This document shows, one piece after another, positions 26,085-37,769 of a stretch of DNA of 64,000 nucleotides (position 1 is the first letter of the stretch; each line of letters begins with the position of its first letter). The translations under genes were made by a program, and so were the position numbers. The notes under the pieces are model-generated. The model had not been told where the DNA came from, searched no databases, and saw only the letters and a program-made list of their open reading frames with translations. The stretch comes from Enoplosus armatus (lineage: Eukaryota; Chordata; Actinopteri; Centrarchiformes; Enoplosidae): NCBI RefSeq assembly GCF_043641665.1, contig NC_092190.1, forward strand, positions 7,764,548 to 7,828,547, written 5' to 3'.

Positions 26085-26754
26085 GATAGAGGGTCTGAGG
26101 CGTGGGAGGGCATGATGAGTGGACAAAGCGACTTTCAGATGCCACCACAAAAACACATCATCAGTATGAGAGGAAGGGTACAGAGGTGAAGGAAAAAGAG
26201 GGTTTACAACACTGCTCAAGCATGGCAACTTGTTTAAACCTCCTTTTTTGTGTTTGGAACAGTCTCGCCCCATCACCCACTGTTTATCAATGGGACACAG
26301 ACAAGATTCCCAGGGGGTGGAGAGGGTTTTAGTCCCCTTGCACTGTTCTGTAATGGATGTAAATGAAATATTAATAATTATCATTTGTGAAGCAGTGATT
26401 TTTGTGTTCTTGATTCCACAGTGGTTGATCTTTTCTGATCTTTAGATGCTGTTCTAACCATGATGTTTTAGTGTTGCTGTGCTGTATGCGTGTCACCCAC
26501 CAGAGAACCAACAAGGTCCCCAATCAGAGCTCAGAACAGACGCTGGGGCCCACAGAGGTCTGTCAAAGTGTGCAGGCTGTTTTAATCTACCCTGCTGGAA
26601 GTCTCCTCTGTAGGCGTGTGTATGTGTGTGCATGTGTGAATGTCTGGAACAGTGGGCATGATAAGCCACAACAAGATAAAAGCCGGCTTGAACAATGATG
26701 TCATAGATTTCCACAGATTTTCTGGGAGGTCGGTGAAGTCAGACCTGAATGAAG

Positions 26755-26990
26755 CTGAGGCCCCCGTTATGCTTCGACCATCCGAATTCCCTCCGTTGTA
26801 ATAACATAACTGCGATAGCTACAGGATTAGCCAGCGCAATGGGTTTGAAGTTTTCACTTATCCATCAATATCATACTTAGAGCTCCCGAGTGTTAGCCTG
26901 CTCTCCCTCCCTCAGCATATCTTTTTGATCCTCGCTCCTCTATATCAGTAAACACTTGTTCTCCACTTCCATCAAGGAGGAAAGAGGAGG
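26755..26990. promoter_or_regulatory. candidate enhancer-like block
   Basis: Unique sequence with several CpGs and words such as TTGTAATAACATAACTGCG, GGATTAGCCAGCGC and CCATCAATATC. It is bounded by simpler sequence on both sides. Evidence by texture only. Confidence 0.27.
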
Positions 26991-27237
26991 GTGACTAGAG
27001 GACTCCAAATAATGCAATTAAACACTGACCGCAGGGTTCAGTGCTGCTTATCAATACACCCAGCAGGGGAGCAAAGACCAGCTCAAACCAGGGCTTCAGC
27101 TGTCTACTCTATGGAGGCAGGCATTTTATTAGACTGCTGCTATATCCTCCATCTCTCAAAACTCGTTTCTCCTCTGCTTACTGAAAATGAGATTGCCTGT
27201 AAAAATACTACTAAAACAGAGGTGTTACAACAAGCGA

Positions 27238-27273
<36 letters not shown>

Positions 27274-29639
27274 AAAGCTAATCATCAGAATCCTGACTAG
27301 CACATTATCCATAGGTGTGCTGGAGGGGACGTACTCCCCGCTCAGTGGTGAGGACAGGTGTGCTGTTCAACACGTTTCTTCCCTCTCTGCTCTGTTTCAC
27401 TGTCGGCACAGCTGACCTCCATGGGAGGCTTGTCTGAAACAGAGCCAGATCGAGAGCTAGCACACCGGCCTGGGAGCCCACAGAGCACATGAACCAGGCC
27501 TGAACCAGGCCTCTGCCGCGCAGTGGAGCTCCCGGTACCGCCTACCCCTTGCCACCCCTCGGTCAGCTGCTGACAAATGCTGGGCCTCTCCCTGTTTCTC
27601 TGGTATCCCCAACCTGGACTCCAGGCACCTAGAGGATAAACCCACTCATACATAATAAACACCGGCTCCAGGGCCTGGTGTGTGATCTCATCATGCATGT
27701 GTCCTCAGTAGAAAGAAATGTGACAGACTGCAGTGAGGAAGTGTGTGTCGGGGAGGGTGGCGTGTGTGGAGAGCTGCAAGGGTGCCAAACAGAGTGGTAC
27801 ACAATACCAGCATGCATCCTCTCGTGCCCAGTGTGTGATGCTCTACTGGCCCTCCCTCATCTGCATAATGAAAATATGCACCGATAAGGATGGTTAAACT
27901 GACACAAGGCCTAATCAGGAAAAATGACTGTCTTTGGACCACAGGAATCCACTGGTGGAAGACGCTGTGAGAAGATGGAGACAGAAGAGTTGCAGAGCCA
28001 AAAGGGCAGGACAAACATTGGCAAGAATCTGGACTTTCACATACACACCCAAATATGCGAAAATAAAAAGGGAAGATTGAGCAATTGATAAAAGGGGGGA
28101 TTTTTTTTTTCACACAGCCCGGCTGGATTGATGAGTGATTCTAAGCAAACAGTGCTGGAGAGTTTAGTGAACAGAGCCAAGCACTTAGGGAACATGAAAA
28201 GCAGCAAAGCCCTGGCGAGGTGGTCCGGCTGTTTCATCGCTCTGCAGGCTGAGGAATCAATGGGAGCAGGGAGAGAGGGCATTCTTGGACGACTGACTAA
28301 CTGACACACAGAGAGAGAGAAGAGGGAAGACCATGCAAAATTAGATATAGAGGGAAGAAGAAGAATCAAGTAGAAAGGGCTTGAAACAAAAAAGATTTTT
28401 GCAGTGAATCAGCCTCAACATATTCATCACCACTATAACTACCGTGATCCCCCTCCAGCATCTTCAAATCATCATCACCATCTTCACTATGGTGCATGGG
28501 CCCGATTTCCTGCAGAGCAAGGATGGTTTGTGTGACAGAGCGTCCTAGTTAGCTGCAGGCCGTCCCATGCAGACCAGGGTGGGCCTCAGAGAGGGAAAAT
28601 AAGCAGTGATTTGACAGCAGTCTTCTGCTGTCTGCAGCTGGACAAGTGGACTATTGAGACAGGTGGACAGCATACGGACCAGAAACACACACACACCAAT
28701 GGACTAGCAGCGTTATCCAAATACGTGATTATAAAATAGACACAAGATACTTTTCTACATGTGTCTAAAACATTTGCTCTTTCTGATATAAGTTCCTAAA
28801 TTATAAATTAAGTTAAAACTAGCTACATCTATTCCGCTAAACACATAATTGCACATGCTAATGACTGGTTATGACATTTAAAACACGGTCAAATGAGTGT
28901 TAACCACATTTTTTTTTATTAATATAATTTCTGCAGAGCTGGCTAACTGTAGAGGACACACAAAGTCTAGAATACACTGTATATCAGCCAAAGCAATTAG
29001 CCAAACAGGGGCTCACAGAGGTGGGCTTTGATCACAGAACTGTGAAATATTTATGAAGAGATGTGATACATGAAATGAGCTTTGAGAATGAGTATCTGTG
29101 GGGGTCCAAAGGAGCTCCCCTTAGAGGGACCTTCACGGGAGGACAACTGCTTGGACACACAGTGGGGTTTCTGTGGGCCTAACTCCCCATTCAAAATGAA
29201 GGGCAGGAGGGACAGGGCAGGCCTAAAATGGCGGCCTACTTTCAAGGCAGAGAGTGGAACACGGGGAGTTAATCCAGGGTTTGGAACAGGAGCGGAGGCA
29301 GCCATGGTGCTGGTGCGAGCCGTGTTGGGGGGACGTTGAGCTGTGTTCTCTGCTGACGTGTTCAGTTCCACTTGGTTCCACCCAGACAGAGCGCAGGAGT
29401 TATAACACACTCAAGCATGTGCTAATTAAAAATCCACACTCTGCATCACTGCCACAGCAATCAATATGCTTGATTAACTCATATATACATCACTAATGGA
29501 CACAATGGACTCAGGTAAATAATTTGTTACATTCAATCCACATGCTATTTTGAAAAGAAAAAAGTGATTTTCAAATTCAGACTCTGTAAATGTCATTATC
29601 AAATCCTCCTCTATTCTAATCAAAACCATTATGAGTCAT
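26991..29639. other. intergenic; no gene seen
   Basis: Contains a (GAAA)n tract at 27236-27275 and a tandem TGAACCAGGCC pair at 27490-27511. A GC-richer patch lies at 27400-27600, a possible regulatory stretch at 28130-28290, and another GC-rich patch at 29090-29340. Frames of up to 140 codons lack recognisable domains. Confidence 0.55.
27236..27275. repeat. (GAAA)n tetranucleotide repeat
   Basis: About ten uninterrupted GAAA units. Confidence 0.95.
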
Positions 29640-30180
29640 TTCATTTCCCTTCCTTTCGAATTGCAACTCATCTTGTAGGAGGTGTACATGATACACATTC
29701 GTTCATATCACCTGTGATTAATATTAACCAGGTATGTAGATGGCTGCACATGTCTCACTGCTCCACTTCCTAATTGATTCACACTGAGAGACTTGAACAA
29801 GGGAATAGTTTCATCCTCTATAGCCCTGGTTATAATCAAACTGCCCCCTGGAATATTTTCACACTTCAGCATGGTGGGGAACTTGGGATTCTTAATGCAG
29901 CCCGTGCTTCTTTAGGAAGTGCTAATTTGATAACATTCAAATATCAGACGGGAAAAAAAGCCTATTAATAATTCCTGTGACTTTTGATGAGTGGGAAAAT
30001 CAATCAAAATTCCATCAAGGTTATTCACATACAGTTTTTGTTTTCTTTCCAACTTGGTCTAATTAAAGAAGCAGCCAGAAGAACACCGAACTTACATGGC
30101 ATGGTGAATAAAAAGAAATCAGGATTTGCAGAATGTACATTTAATTTTCAACCAACAGAGGATGAAGAAAAAGATTTTTA
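29640..30180. promoter_or_regulatory. candidate enhancer-like block
   Basis: More than 500 bases of unique sequence. Words include GTGATTAATATTAACC, CTAATTGATTCAC, GCTAATTTGATAAC, CCTATTAATAATTCC and GGTCTAATTAAAGAAGC. A CTCF-core-like match, CCAGGGGGCAG on the minus strand, sits at 29841-29851. Several short open frames (64-69 codons) show no coding character. Confidence 0.35.
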
Positions 30181-30774
30181 GCTGTTTTCCCTTTGTTTGA
30201 CTTTTCAGTGTGGTTATGGACTTTTCTACAGGTGAGCTAAAGACTGCAGAAGTACAGAAGTCTTTTTCACACACAAACAGCATTCTCAGATTTAACTGCC
30301 TTACACTGCGTACAGGCGTTTTTCAGATTAACGACCGGAAGTCACACAAAACAGTGGAGCAGGTTGTGCATGCAGCATTAGACAACGTCCATACTAAACT
30401 AGTGATTTGATCTCAGCGCAGCCAACTCTGTCTCTTGGAGAGCAGCAGAGCAGGAAAAATGACTCTTCGTCTTGGTTATCAGGTCACAGTTGTGGGCCAC
30501 AAACAGTCATCTCTTAACAAAAACAGAAAAATGTGTTTAACAACTAAATTTTGTAAAAGCAAAAGACTTTATAAGCAATCATGGAGAGTTTGAGGCAAAA
30601 GACTAGAGGTTAGCACCTTTCAAGATGATGGCTGTAATGCACAATTTTGTTGTTTAGTTATCTTTTTTTTCTGTATTGGCATTTCAGTGTGGATTTTGTT
30701 TTGTTTTTTTAAATGTGTGTGGATGCTGTAAAGTGTTTTTTCAGAATTATGTGCTATGTTGTGGACATGCCCTC

Positions 30775-31160
30775 TCTCCCTCTCTCTCCTGGTGTTAGCT
30801 CAGCCTGAGCTAGGGGCCCCAGATCAGGCTTTACGTGCCCCTGGCCAGGCCAGCTCTCCTTGAAGCAAGCCTGCAGCACTTCTCTGCTGTTTGTTGAGAG
30901 AAAGTAGAAAGGAGAACCTTGAACATGACCCTCCGAAAGGCTTTTATTCTCAGTTCACTCAACCCGGTTCACGTGAACTCCCTCCTTTATGTCCCACTCT
31001 TTATTTAACCCTGACTATTTGCTGAGTTTCTGTTAAAAATCCAATTAGGTTAATTTGAAACAGTCCTGGTGAGAGAACTCTATCCTTTTGGCGCACAGAT
31101 AACTAACCTAATTAAGACTAGACCTCTACCTCTGTCCTCTTTGAGCCTGCAAATTAAGAA
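30775..31160. promoter_or_regulatory. candidate enhancer-like block
   Basis: Complex sequence with two clear dyads: TAGCTCAGCCTGAGCTA at 30796-30812 and the 12-bp perfect palindrome GTTCACGTGAAC at 30967-30978, centred on the E-box CACGTG. Homeodomain-type words follow (CCAATTAGGTTAATTTG, CTAACCTAATTAAGAC). No simple repeat or open frame of note. Confidence 0.35.
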
Positions 31161-32272
31161 AAGAAAAAGAAAACTTGTCAGAGATTAGGGTTGAGATTAG
31201 ATTGCTAAAGCAAACACTGAAGGGGAGACTACATCTTTAAATGCCCTTAAATTGTTTAGAGCTCTTTCAACACCAGGTTTTCACAGCCACCAACTCTAAA
31301 GGAAGATAAGGGGAGCAGGTAAATGTCACATGATAATAAAAACAATAAGAATAATGATAAATATAATATGTCTTGATGAGAGAAAGAGGAGCAGGGGCAT
31401 GAAGAGAGTGATGTGCTTAGACCACCTGTGAAAGTAGACCTTGATTGATTGTGTTTTTATAGAAACCCCTTAAAGGTGCTGGAACATGTGAAGCAACATA
31501 AGGGTTGTTCTGTTCAGCTGACTGAGACACACACACACACACACACAGAGTAAACACAAACAACAGGCCTGCTGAGTTTAGTTTACTCCTATCAGCTGGC
31601 TCTGACCAGCCACACAGACCACCCCGACTCCTCAACTCCTCACTCTCATTGGGACAGGAAGGGGGAGGGCAGTGGGCGGGCGAGTCGGGGGGGGGGGGTT
31701 GGATGGAGGGGGATGGGTGCAGCTTGGTGCAGGGGTTGAAGAGGGCCCTCCACCAAATTAAAACCCAATCAATGTGAATCTCTCTCAGCCCGGTCAAAGC
31801 CCCTTTCCAACTAAAGCCCTTTCCCCAAGCCCCCTCCTCATCACCCTTTCCAGTCAGCTTCGATGTAACCCCCACCAGCCCCAGTGCATATACCCCATCC
31901 AATGTCCCCCCTCCCCTCCCTCTGACCCACACTCACCCAGCACTGTCATGGAGCACTGACTTCAGGCACTGGCCTCTATTCCTCTACTCCACACCAGGCA
32001 GAGCAACCGCAGCAGACTCAGCTCAGAATTACAACACAGTGGGGTTTAATCCCCGAACAAAGGCATGCAAAAACCAACATGATTATAATAATTTAAAGGG
32101 TTTTTTAGTATTTGTATTTGTGGACACATGTGTTGGGATGTGTAAGGAGGCTTTGCAGGCAGGTAGAAAAAACTGCATCATGTGCACATGCAGTGTAATC
32201 AGACAGGGATCTGTTCTAAATTGTGTTGGTTTTGTACACATTTCATTCAAAATCAAACATATAAATATGAAT

Positions 32273-32334
32273 TTAAAGTGCTGACTTCCAGCATTAAGGG
32301 TGTTTACAAACAAAGCTAGAAGTCAGCACTTTAA
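32273..32334. ncRNA. miRNA-precursor-like hairpin (candidate)
   Basis: Two perfect 16-nt arms, TTAAAGTGCTGACTTC at 32273-32288 and its exact reverse complement at 32319-32334, enclose a 30-nt loop. One C/A mismatch further in, AGC pairs with GCT, giving a 20-position stem with one mismatch, and TGTTT/AAACA can pair inside the loop. The 5' arm contains TAAAGTGCTGAC, the first 12 nt of miR-106b-5p as I remember it. The size fits a short precursor, but the stem is unusually perfect and the flanks do not continue the pairing. A small palindromic element is the main alternative. Confidence 0.25.
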
Positions 32335-33234
32335 CCTCATAGTATTGTCTCATTTCAGATCCAATGTGATGGAGCATGGAGCCAAACAAAACTGTCCTAA
32401 TATTTACAGACCGCACTGTGCAATTATGCACCCACAAGCATGCTTGCACACATACACATCCATGCGTACACTGACACACACACACACACACGCACACACA
32501 CACACGCCACCTGCTGAAGTAGAGATGGAGAGAGTCCTTCCTGGCTGAAGCCTAACAGTGGGGAACAATTAAACCAAAGACCAGCCTTTGATCACTTGGT
32601 CATGTGAACATGACAGGTGACCATATGGCTGATAAAATGTAAACGACAATCAGTGCTTAAAGCTGTCTGGATGGGTACTGCAAAAAGAAAAGGAAAAGAA
32701 AATAGAGTAGGGATGCTTTTTAATTACTTTTACTAGAAACATCCTCGTCAGTGCTGGATTTTCCATGCCCTAAGTGTTACCAAGGTTAATTTTTATGTAG
32801 TGTAAATGTCTGTTTTTTCTTCATAATCTGTTTTCATTCTCATCCAATTTAGCAAAACTGCCCCTTATGTGGATAGTGGAAACCATCCCGAGTAGTGTGT
32901 TTGCATACAAACACACCAAGAAAACACACACTCATGCAAAGACAAAAAACGCACACAAGATCATTAGACTTTTATAGCGGGTCGGGCAGACAAGAAGGAA
33001 GGGAGACTGAGTAACAGTCAGCCACCACAAACAATCGCTAGCAGATGCTGGAGCTGTTGTTACAGAGCAGTGCAGGGGTGAGAGAATGGAAGGTGAGGTC
33101 ACATACATATTTGTGGCAGGATGCAGCAGAATAGACCTACTGTGTAATGTGATGGGATGGAGAGCTGGGTAACGTGCATGCTGGCTGGCACATGCATACA
33201 CCCGCAAACAAGCACACAGACTCTCCCCTTACAT

Positions 33235-33235
<1 letters not shown>

Positions 33236-33282
<47 letters not shown>
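33236..33282. repeat. (AC)n microsatellite
   Basis: Uninterrupted AC tract of about 23 units. Confidence 0.95.
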
Positions 33283-33286
<4 letters not shown>

Positions 33287-33329
33287 CCCAGAGAATGATA
33301 CAGGGCCCAGAGGCAGTTTCCATCTAGTA

Positions 33330-33343
33330 GCAGCAGGGGGAGC
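33330..33343 (+). promoter_or_regulatory. CTCF-like word
   Basis: GCAGCAGGGGGAGC matches 12 of 14 positions of the pattern CCASYAGRKGGCRS. Only a candidate; such words occur by chance. Confidence 0.2.
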
Positions 33344-34030
33344 AGCTCCACTGTTGTTCTGACTGGATTGAGGCCCATGGCACTGGGCTGTGGAGTGTGT
33401 GTGTTCAAAAACTGTTTGTGTTTGTGAAGGTTTCTGGGTGCTTGTACATATGGGCATGCATGTTCAAGGGGAGGAAGGAGTGATGGGTGCAGGAATAAAA
33501 CAGTAACACTTTTTATAGCACCTGGAATGTGGGTAAGAGGAGCACAAAGAAGCGTAAAAATCTAAACCTAGAAGGGTGTTTTTCTTTCATCGCAATATCT
33601 AAAAGAGGCAGAAGAGGTGCTTGTTAAACTCTGCAGACGTGCTGAAAGTAGTTGAGAGAGTGACTGATGAATATAAATGAAAGCATGCCTTAAAAGATAA
33701 GGCTGGCGAGATTCTATCTTTTTATGTTTAACAACAAATCTCCTGAAAAGACCTAAACCAACAATGAAGTTATCCCATGGCGTAGTCTTGTCTGGAGAAC
33801 TCCCATCCATCCAAAACAGACACTGTATTTGTCCGTTACAATGGAAACGGCCAGTGCAGTTGGCTCTGAATTACTCTTTTTGATATTGAAAGTAGCTCCT
33901 TGTCAGGCTGCCGTCACTGGGATGCAGTTCTGAGTTTACACAGCAGAGAGGAATAAACTGTGCTGGCTGTGTTCATTGCAGTGAAGGAGTATGTCACCCA
34001 GTGCAACCGCATGCCACTTTATGTGTTTAT

Positions 34031-34190
34031 AATCAGAATCGGAATCAGAAATACTTTATTGATCCCCTGGGGGGAAATTACAAGAGAAAATAACAAAGAG
34101 GGGAAAAAACTCAACGGTGAGTGAGAGCTGCTGCAACAGGCTGTCACTAGTGTGGCGCCATCTTAGAGGCTCTAGGAGAAAGGTGAAACT
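34031..34190 (-). mobile_element. LINE-like 3' tail fragment
   Basis: On the minus strand the sequence reads CCCCAGGGGATCAATAAAG, then TATTTCTGATTCCGATTCTG, then TGATTA. A short hairpin, an AATAAA-containing end and a TGATTC-type simple tail are characteristic of the 3' end of non-LTR elements frequent in fish. Family not assigned, and no open reading frame remains. Confidence 0.5.
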
Positions 34191-34370
34191 CTTTGGCATG
34201 AAAGTATAAACTCCTGTATATATCAGCTTTGCTTGGGATGATATTTGTCGATTGGATAAATTCTTTGCTGCTTTTTTATGGAATTTGATGACAATCATAA
34301 AATAATGCTAGACTCATTCTTTATACAAATTATACATAACATATTGATGAATGTAAATATGGCACACACT

Positions 34371-34690
34371 TAAAGGATTAGTTAACCAAAATTACAAAAA
34401 ACATTATTTTCTCACGGTATCTAACATTCAGATAGTTTGAGTTTTATTCACTTTCATAGATATAGAGATATCTGTCCTTTTAACAGGACTGGTGGATCAT
34501 CCAGAGTAATGAGGACATTGTTTTTTGAAAAGACATGCTGCAGTGATGCTGTTGAATCTTTTAATGTTGAGAGCACCACAAACAAAATTCCATTCAGCTC
34601 TATTGTATTGGAGCGGCAGCAGAAATCTCAAAGACAAAATGTAAACTACTTACATGAAGTTAAGTTGTGGTTAGTTTGTAATTTGGGTAA
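34371..34690 (+). repeat. degraded MITE-like interspersed repeat
   Basis: Begins TTAAAGGATTAGTTAACCAA and includes AAATTACAAAAAACATTATT and, near the right end, CATTCAGCTCTATTGTATTG followed by GAGCGGCAGCAGAAATCTC. These phrases match, imperfectly, a nonautonomous DNA-transposon-like family I know from fish genomes. The superfamily is not assigned. Confidence 0.45.
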
Positions 34691-35736
34691 AACAACCTTT
34701 TGATACACTGTGTACTGTTTGGTAACACGATACCAAACAATTGGAATACCGACAAAATGTAAAACTGGACATACTTAAAGACTGAACACAACATTTCTAC
34801 AAGACAGCTTTGCCCATTGTGTCTGTCTTTGAGTTGTTAACAGACGGCCTGCAAAATCTATCTGCTGTGTTTGATTGCGCTCATTCGTCACTGGTTTGTG
34901 TGCTTGTAGTCTGTGTCTCCCCTTCACAGTTGTGTGAGGACACTCATGGTTAATGGCTGTTAACAGCACAAGTGTTAAAGCATCCAAATGCGGACAATTA
35001 AAGAGCCGCTCTGCCAGAAAAGACAGATGACTGCTGTTGGTACAGAGAAGAGAGCTTTTATTCATCAGCTCACACTTTCTTTTCTTATGCAACGTCTCGA
35101 GCTGAAAATAGAGTTTAACAGGCCACTTCACCTCAAGGGCCGTTGCTCAGCTTACTGAGGACCCACACACACACACATATGTACACACAGACACACACAT
35201 CCATTGTCAAAGACATTTCTACTACAGTTTGTAGCCGGCCTATACAGTGTTTTCTAAATTGTATTCTTCAAGAATATGTTCAGAGTAAGCATTCTTTTTC
35301 AAAATAAAAGACCTTCACTCCACTGAATTTACTAACCCCTTTCACAATCCACTCACTTGATGAAGGTGGAAAGCACCAGAGAGAAAAAAAGTTAGAGAAA
35401 ACAGTTTGAGTGAAGAATAGATGGCAGTTCAGCAGATGACATCACATAGAGTCTGATTGAAACACACACAGTCCCATCAATCTCCTCTTTCATTTCCACC
35501 ATCGCTCTCTCCTCCCTGCTGAACAACAGACCTGAGTCATTTGCCATTGGCCTCCTGTATGTGTGTGTGTGTCCCTTTACCTCCAGCAGGACCCATCACC
35601 TTGACCACTACAGCAAACCCAAGCCAGACTGACCTTGGCTTTTCCATCAACCATTAATTCTGAGTCTTCTGTCTATCTGGTCCTCAAAGCCTTCATCTCT
35701 CAACCTTGTCTCCCATGGTTTGAGTTGTATATGTTC

Positions 35737-35769
<33 letters not shown>

Positions 35770-36459
35770 TCTCCCATGGTTAGGGGAGCGTGCATGTGTC
35801 AGGTCCAGTGAAGGTGACACCTTATGCCTCGTGCCGAGATAATGAAGGCTTTAACTTTACAACTCAAGCATATCAGATTGCAGCACCACAGTCCCTCAGA
35901 CACGCGCCCACAACATGAGTGATCTGAATGGGTCGCCACCCTCCATTTCATGTGCACTGAGCAGTGTGCACTGTAAAATTTGCCAAAAGGCCTCATCATC
36001 ATAACCATCGCTTATTTCAGAGAGGGCTTCAGGATTGGGTTTAGTGAGACATATCGCAGTACACATGTTTGTGCAGAAACACACACCCTTCAAGGAGAGC
36101 AGACGAGGGGTTGCATACTGTTTACCAACTGTTACGGCAGCCGGAGGAGGGAGGAAAAAAAGCAGCTCTGTGTGCATAACCTCAGAGCATATGAGAGTCA
36201 AGATGTCAAAAATCATTCACGTACCTCACAACTGGGCTAACGTGGTGAAGGGAAAAAAAAAAACATCCCTCCCTCCTAAATTCCCTTTCTGCCTCTCTTC
36301 TATCCTTTCTCCTCAACTCACCTTTTCCTCCCCCTTTCATTCAGGAAGGGTTCTTTCCATAATAAAAGGAACCTGTGGAACTAATCCTTGCAAATCTCCT
36401 GTGCTTTCTGTCCTATACCTCCAGGCAACACAGCACACTGAAATCCTCCATTTGCATGC
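34691..36459. other. intergenic; no gene seen
   Basis: Unremarkable unique sequence with (GT)n at 35740-35769 and short CA patches. No exon is supported; frames of up to 142 codons (near 36035-36463) are low complexity or lack domains. Confidence 0.6.
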
Positions 36460-36720
36460 CTAAACTGCACTAACTGTGAATAAACCCTTTTAGCTGCTAA
36501 TGTAATAACATCTCCATTTCAGGAAAGGAGCAGGGGGTTAGCCAGCCCTCAGAGATTCAAGCAAACTCACCCCTCTCCCTCCTCTCGCCTACCCTCTCTC
36601 TTTTCCCTTCTCCTCTGCAGTACAATAGGCCTGGCATACAGATGCATCTAGCGGCCCGCCTTATCAGCCACATCTAGTTAGGGTCAGCTTTGGAAATGGA
36701 AGTGGAGACCTGATTACAAG
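36460..36720. promoter_or_regulatory. candidate regulatory block
   Basis: Unique sequence with a central CT-rich part. CATCTAGCGGCCCGCCTTATC and CACATCTAGTTAGGG form a loosely repeated CATCTAG word. Evidence is weak. Confidence 0.2.
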
Positions 36721-36784
36721 CAGATAAGCAAGAACACACACACACACACAGACTCACAAGCAGCCCACCAGCCCTCACTTCACC

Positions 36785-37400
36785 TTGACTGGGTTGTGTA
36801 TCAAAGGATTAAAAGTGATGTTGAACATGGTTTTAATTTTGATGTGTTTCTGTCCTTTTATCAACAGCAGCTGAGAGAAGAGAAATCTATCTAATTGAAT
36901 TAATTGAAGCTCTGTTAATCTGATAAATAACTAATCGTACATGCTTGTGTCATGGAAGGAAAAATCCTTGAGCGCAGGGACGAATTTAGGAAAGAGAAAC
37001 CCACTCACTCACTCAGTATTTTACAGGATCTAATTGGCCACCACCGCTCCCCATTTCTCTGCAACAATAACCCACAGAACCCCATCACTGCCTTTCATCT
37101 CTAACAGAATTACATTAACACTGCTAGGTAGTTCAGAGGCCACAAAACATGCTTGCTTTACCACACACAGACACGTAGAGTTACGTAGCGTTATTTTCCA
37201 CAGTCATATCAAGATGAGGGTCAGACTACATTGCAAGCTCTCGTTTCCCTGCCTCAGAGCAGGCAGCACGAGATGCCAAGATATCACTTTAATTGTCCAA
37301 TTACATGGAATATTGCTGTTCCAGCACGCCCTGAACTGGGTACTCCTCCCCAAATTCTGTTTTTTTGGATCAGTTTGGTTGTTGCAGTGATTTTTTTTTC
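36785..37400. promoter_or_regulatory. candidate enhancer-like block
   Basis: Unique sequence with AT-rich homeodomain words (CTAATTGAATTAATTGAAG, ATAAATAACTAATCG) and, further right, CATATCAAGATGAGGGTCAG and CACTTTAATTGTCCAATTAC. No simple repeat interrupts it. Confidence 0.28.
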
Positions 37401-37608
37401 TCGTCTTCCGTGAATTATGGTTTGAACGGTGGAGATAACTGAGACATCTCTCATGTTTCCCCCTCTGAGAGCTGGCGTTCACTACCTCACAGAGTTCACA
37501 TGAATAATATTAACATCAAAGAGAATTTCTTGGAAACCATCTGATCAAGCTGTATCATACATGTCTGTGACATGCTTATAACACATCCCCCCTCTCTCTC
37601 TCTTTCTC

Positions 37609-37609
<1 letters not shown>

Positions 37610-37653
<44 letters not shown>

Positions 37654-37660
37654 ACACACC
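37610..37660. repeat. poly-C(30) joined to (AC)n
   Basis: Thirty consecutive C directly followed by about ten AC units and preceded by a CT-rich tract. It is the longest homopolymer in the window. Confidence 0.93.
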
Positions 37661-37745
37661 CACTGTATATACTGACACACCTAACATACATTGGTATTCT
37701 CCTTGTGTAAGGGGGAGATCCAGTTACTTCAAAGGACCCATTTCC

Positions 37746-37769
37746 ACTACTACTACTACTACTACTACT
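37746..37769. repeat. (CTA)n trinucleotide repeat
   Basis: About eight CTA units ending in CTTACTG. Confidence 0.92.

Larger units (their letters stand above)
22548..26754. other. intergenic; microsatellite-rich, no gene
   Basis: Contains (GT)n at 23125-23150, a six-unit TTAATG tandem at 24347-24382, (TC)n/(AC)n at about 25079-25111, (GT)n at 25875-25923 and (GT)n at 26050-26081. The 142- and 156-codon minus-strand frames here are largely poly(Thr-His) translations of the CA tracts. Confidence 0.65.
31161..34030. other. intergenic; no gene seen
   Basis: Includes a G-run at 31687-31698, CA repeats at about 31529-31548, 32473-32505 and 33236-33282, a notable hairpin at 32273-32334 and a CTCF-like word at 33330-33343. 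A 171-codon minus-strand frame at 31417-31932 is Gly/Pro/Ser low-complexity sequence. Confidence 0.6.

Noticed and set aside
25678..26384. Minus-strand frames of 142 and 156 codons rich in Thr-His
   Set aside because: They are translations of the (GT)n microsatellites at 25875-25923 and 26050-26081.
31617..31625. GLI/ZIC-like word GACCACCCC
   Set aside because: A single 9-mer with one mismatch to the GLI consensus in CA- and G-rich surroundings; too weak to list.
31417..31932. Minus-strand 171-codon open frame
   Set aside because: Composition is dominated by G-run and CA-repeat translation; no domain is visible.
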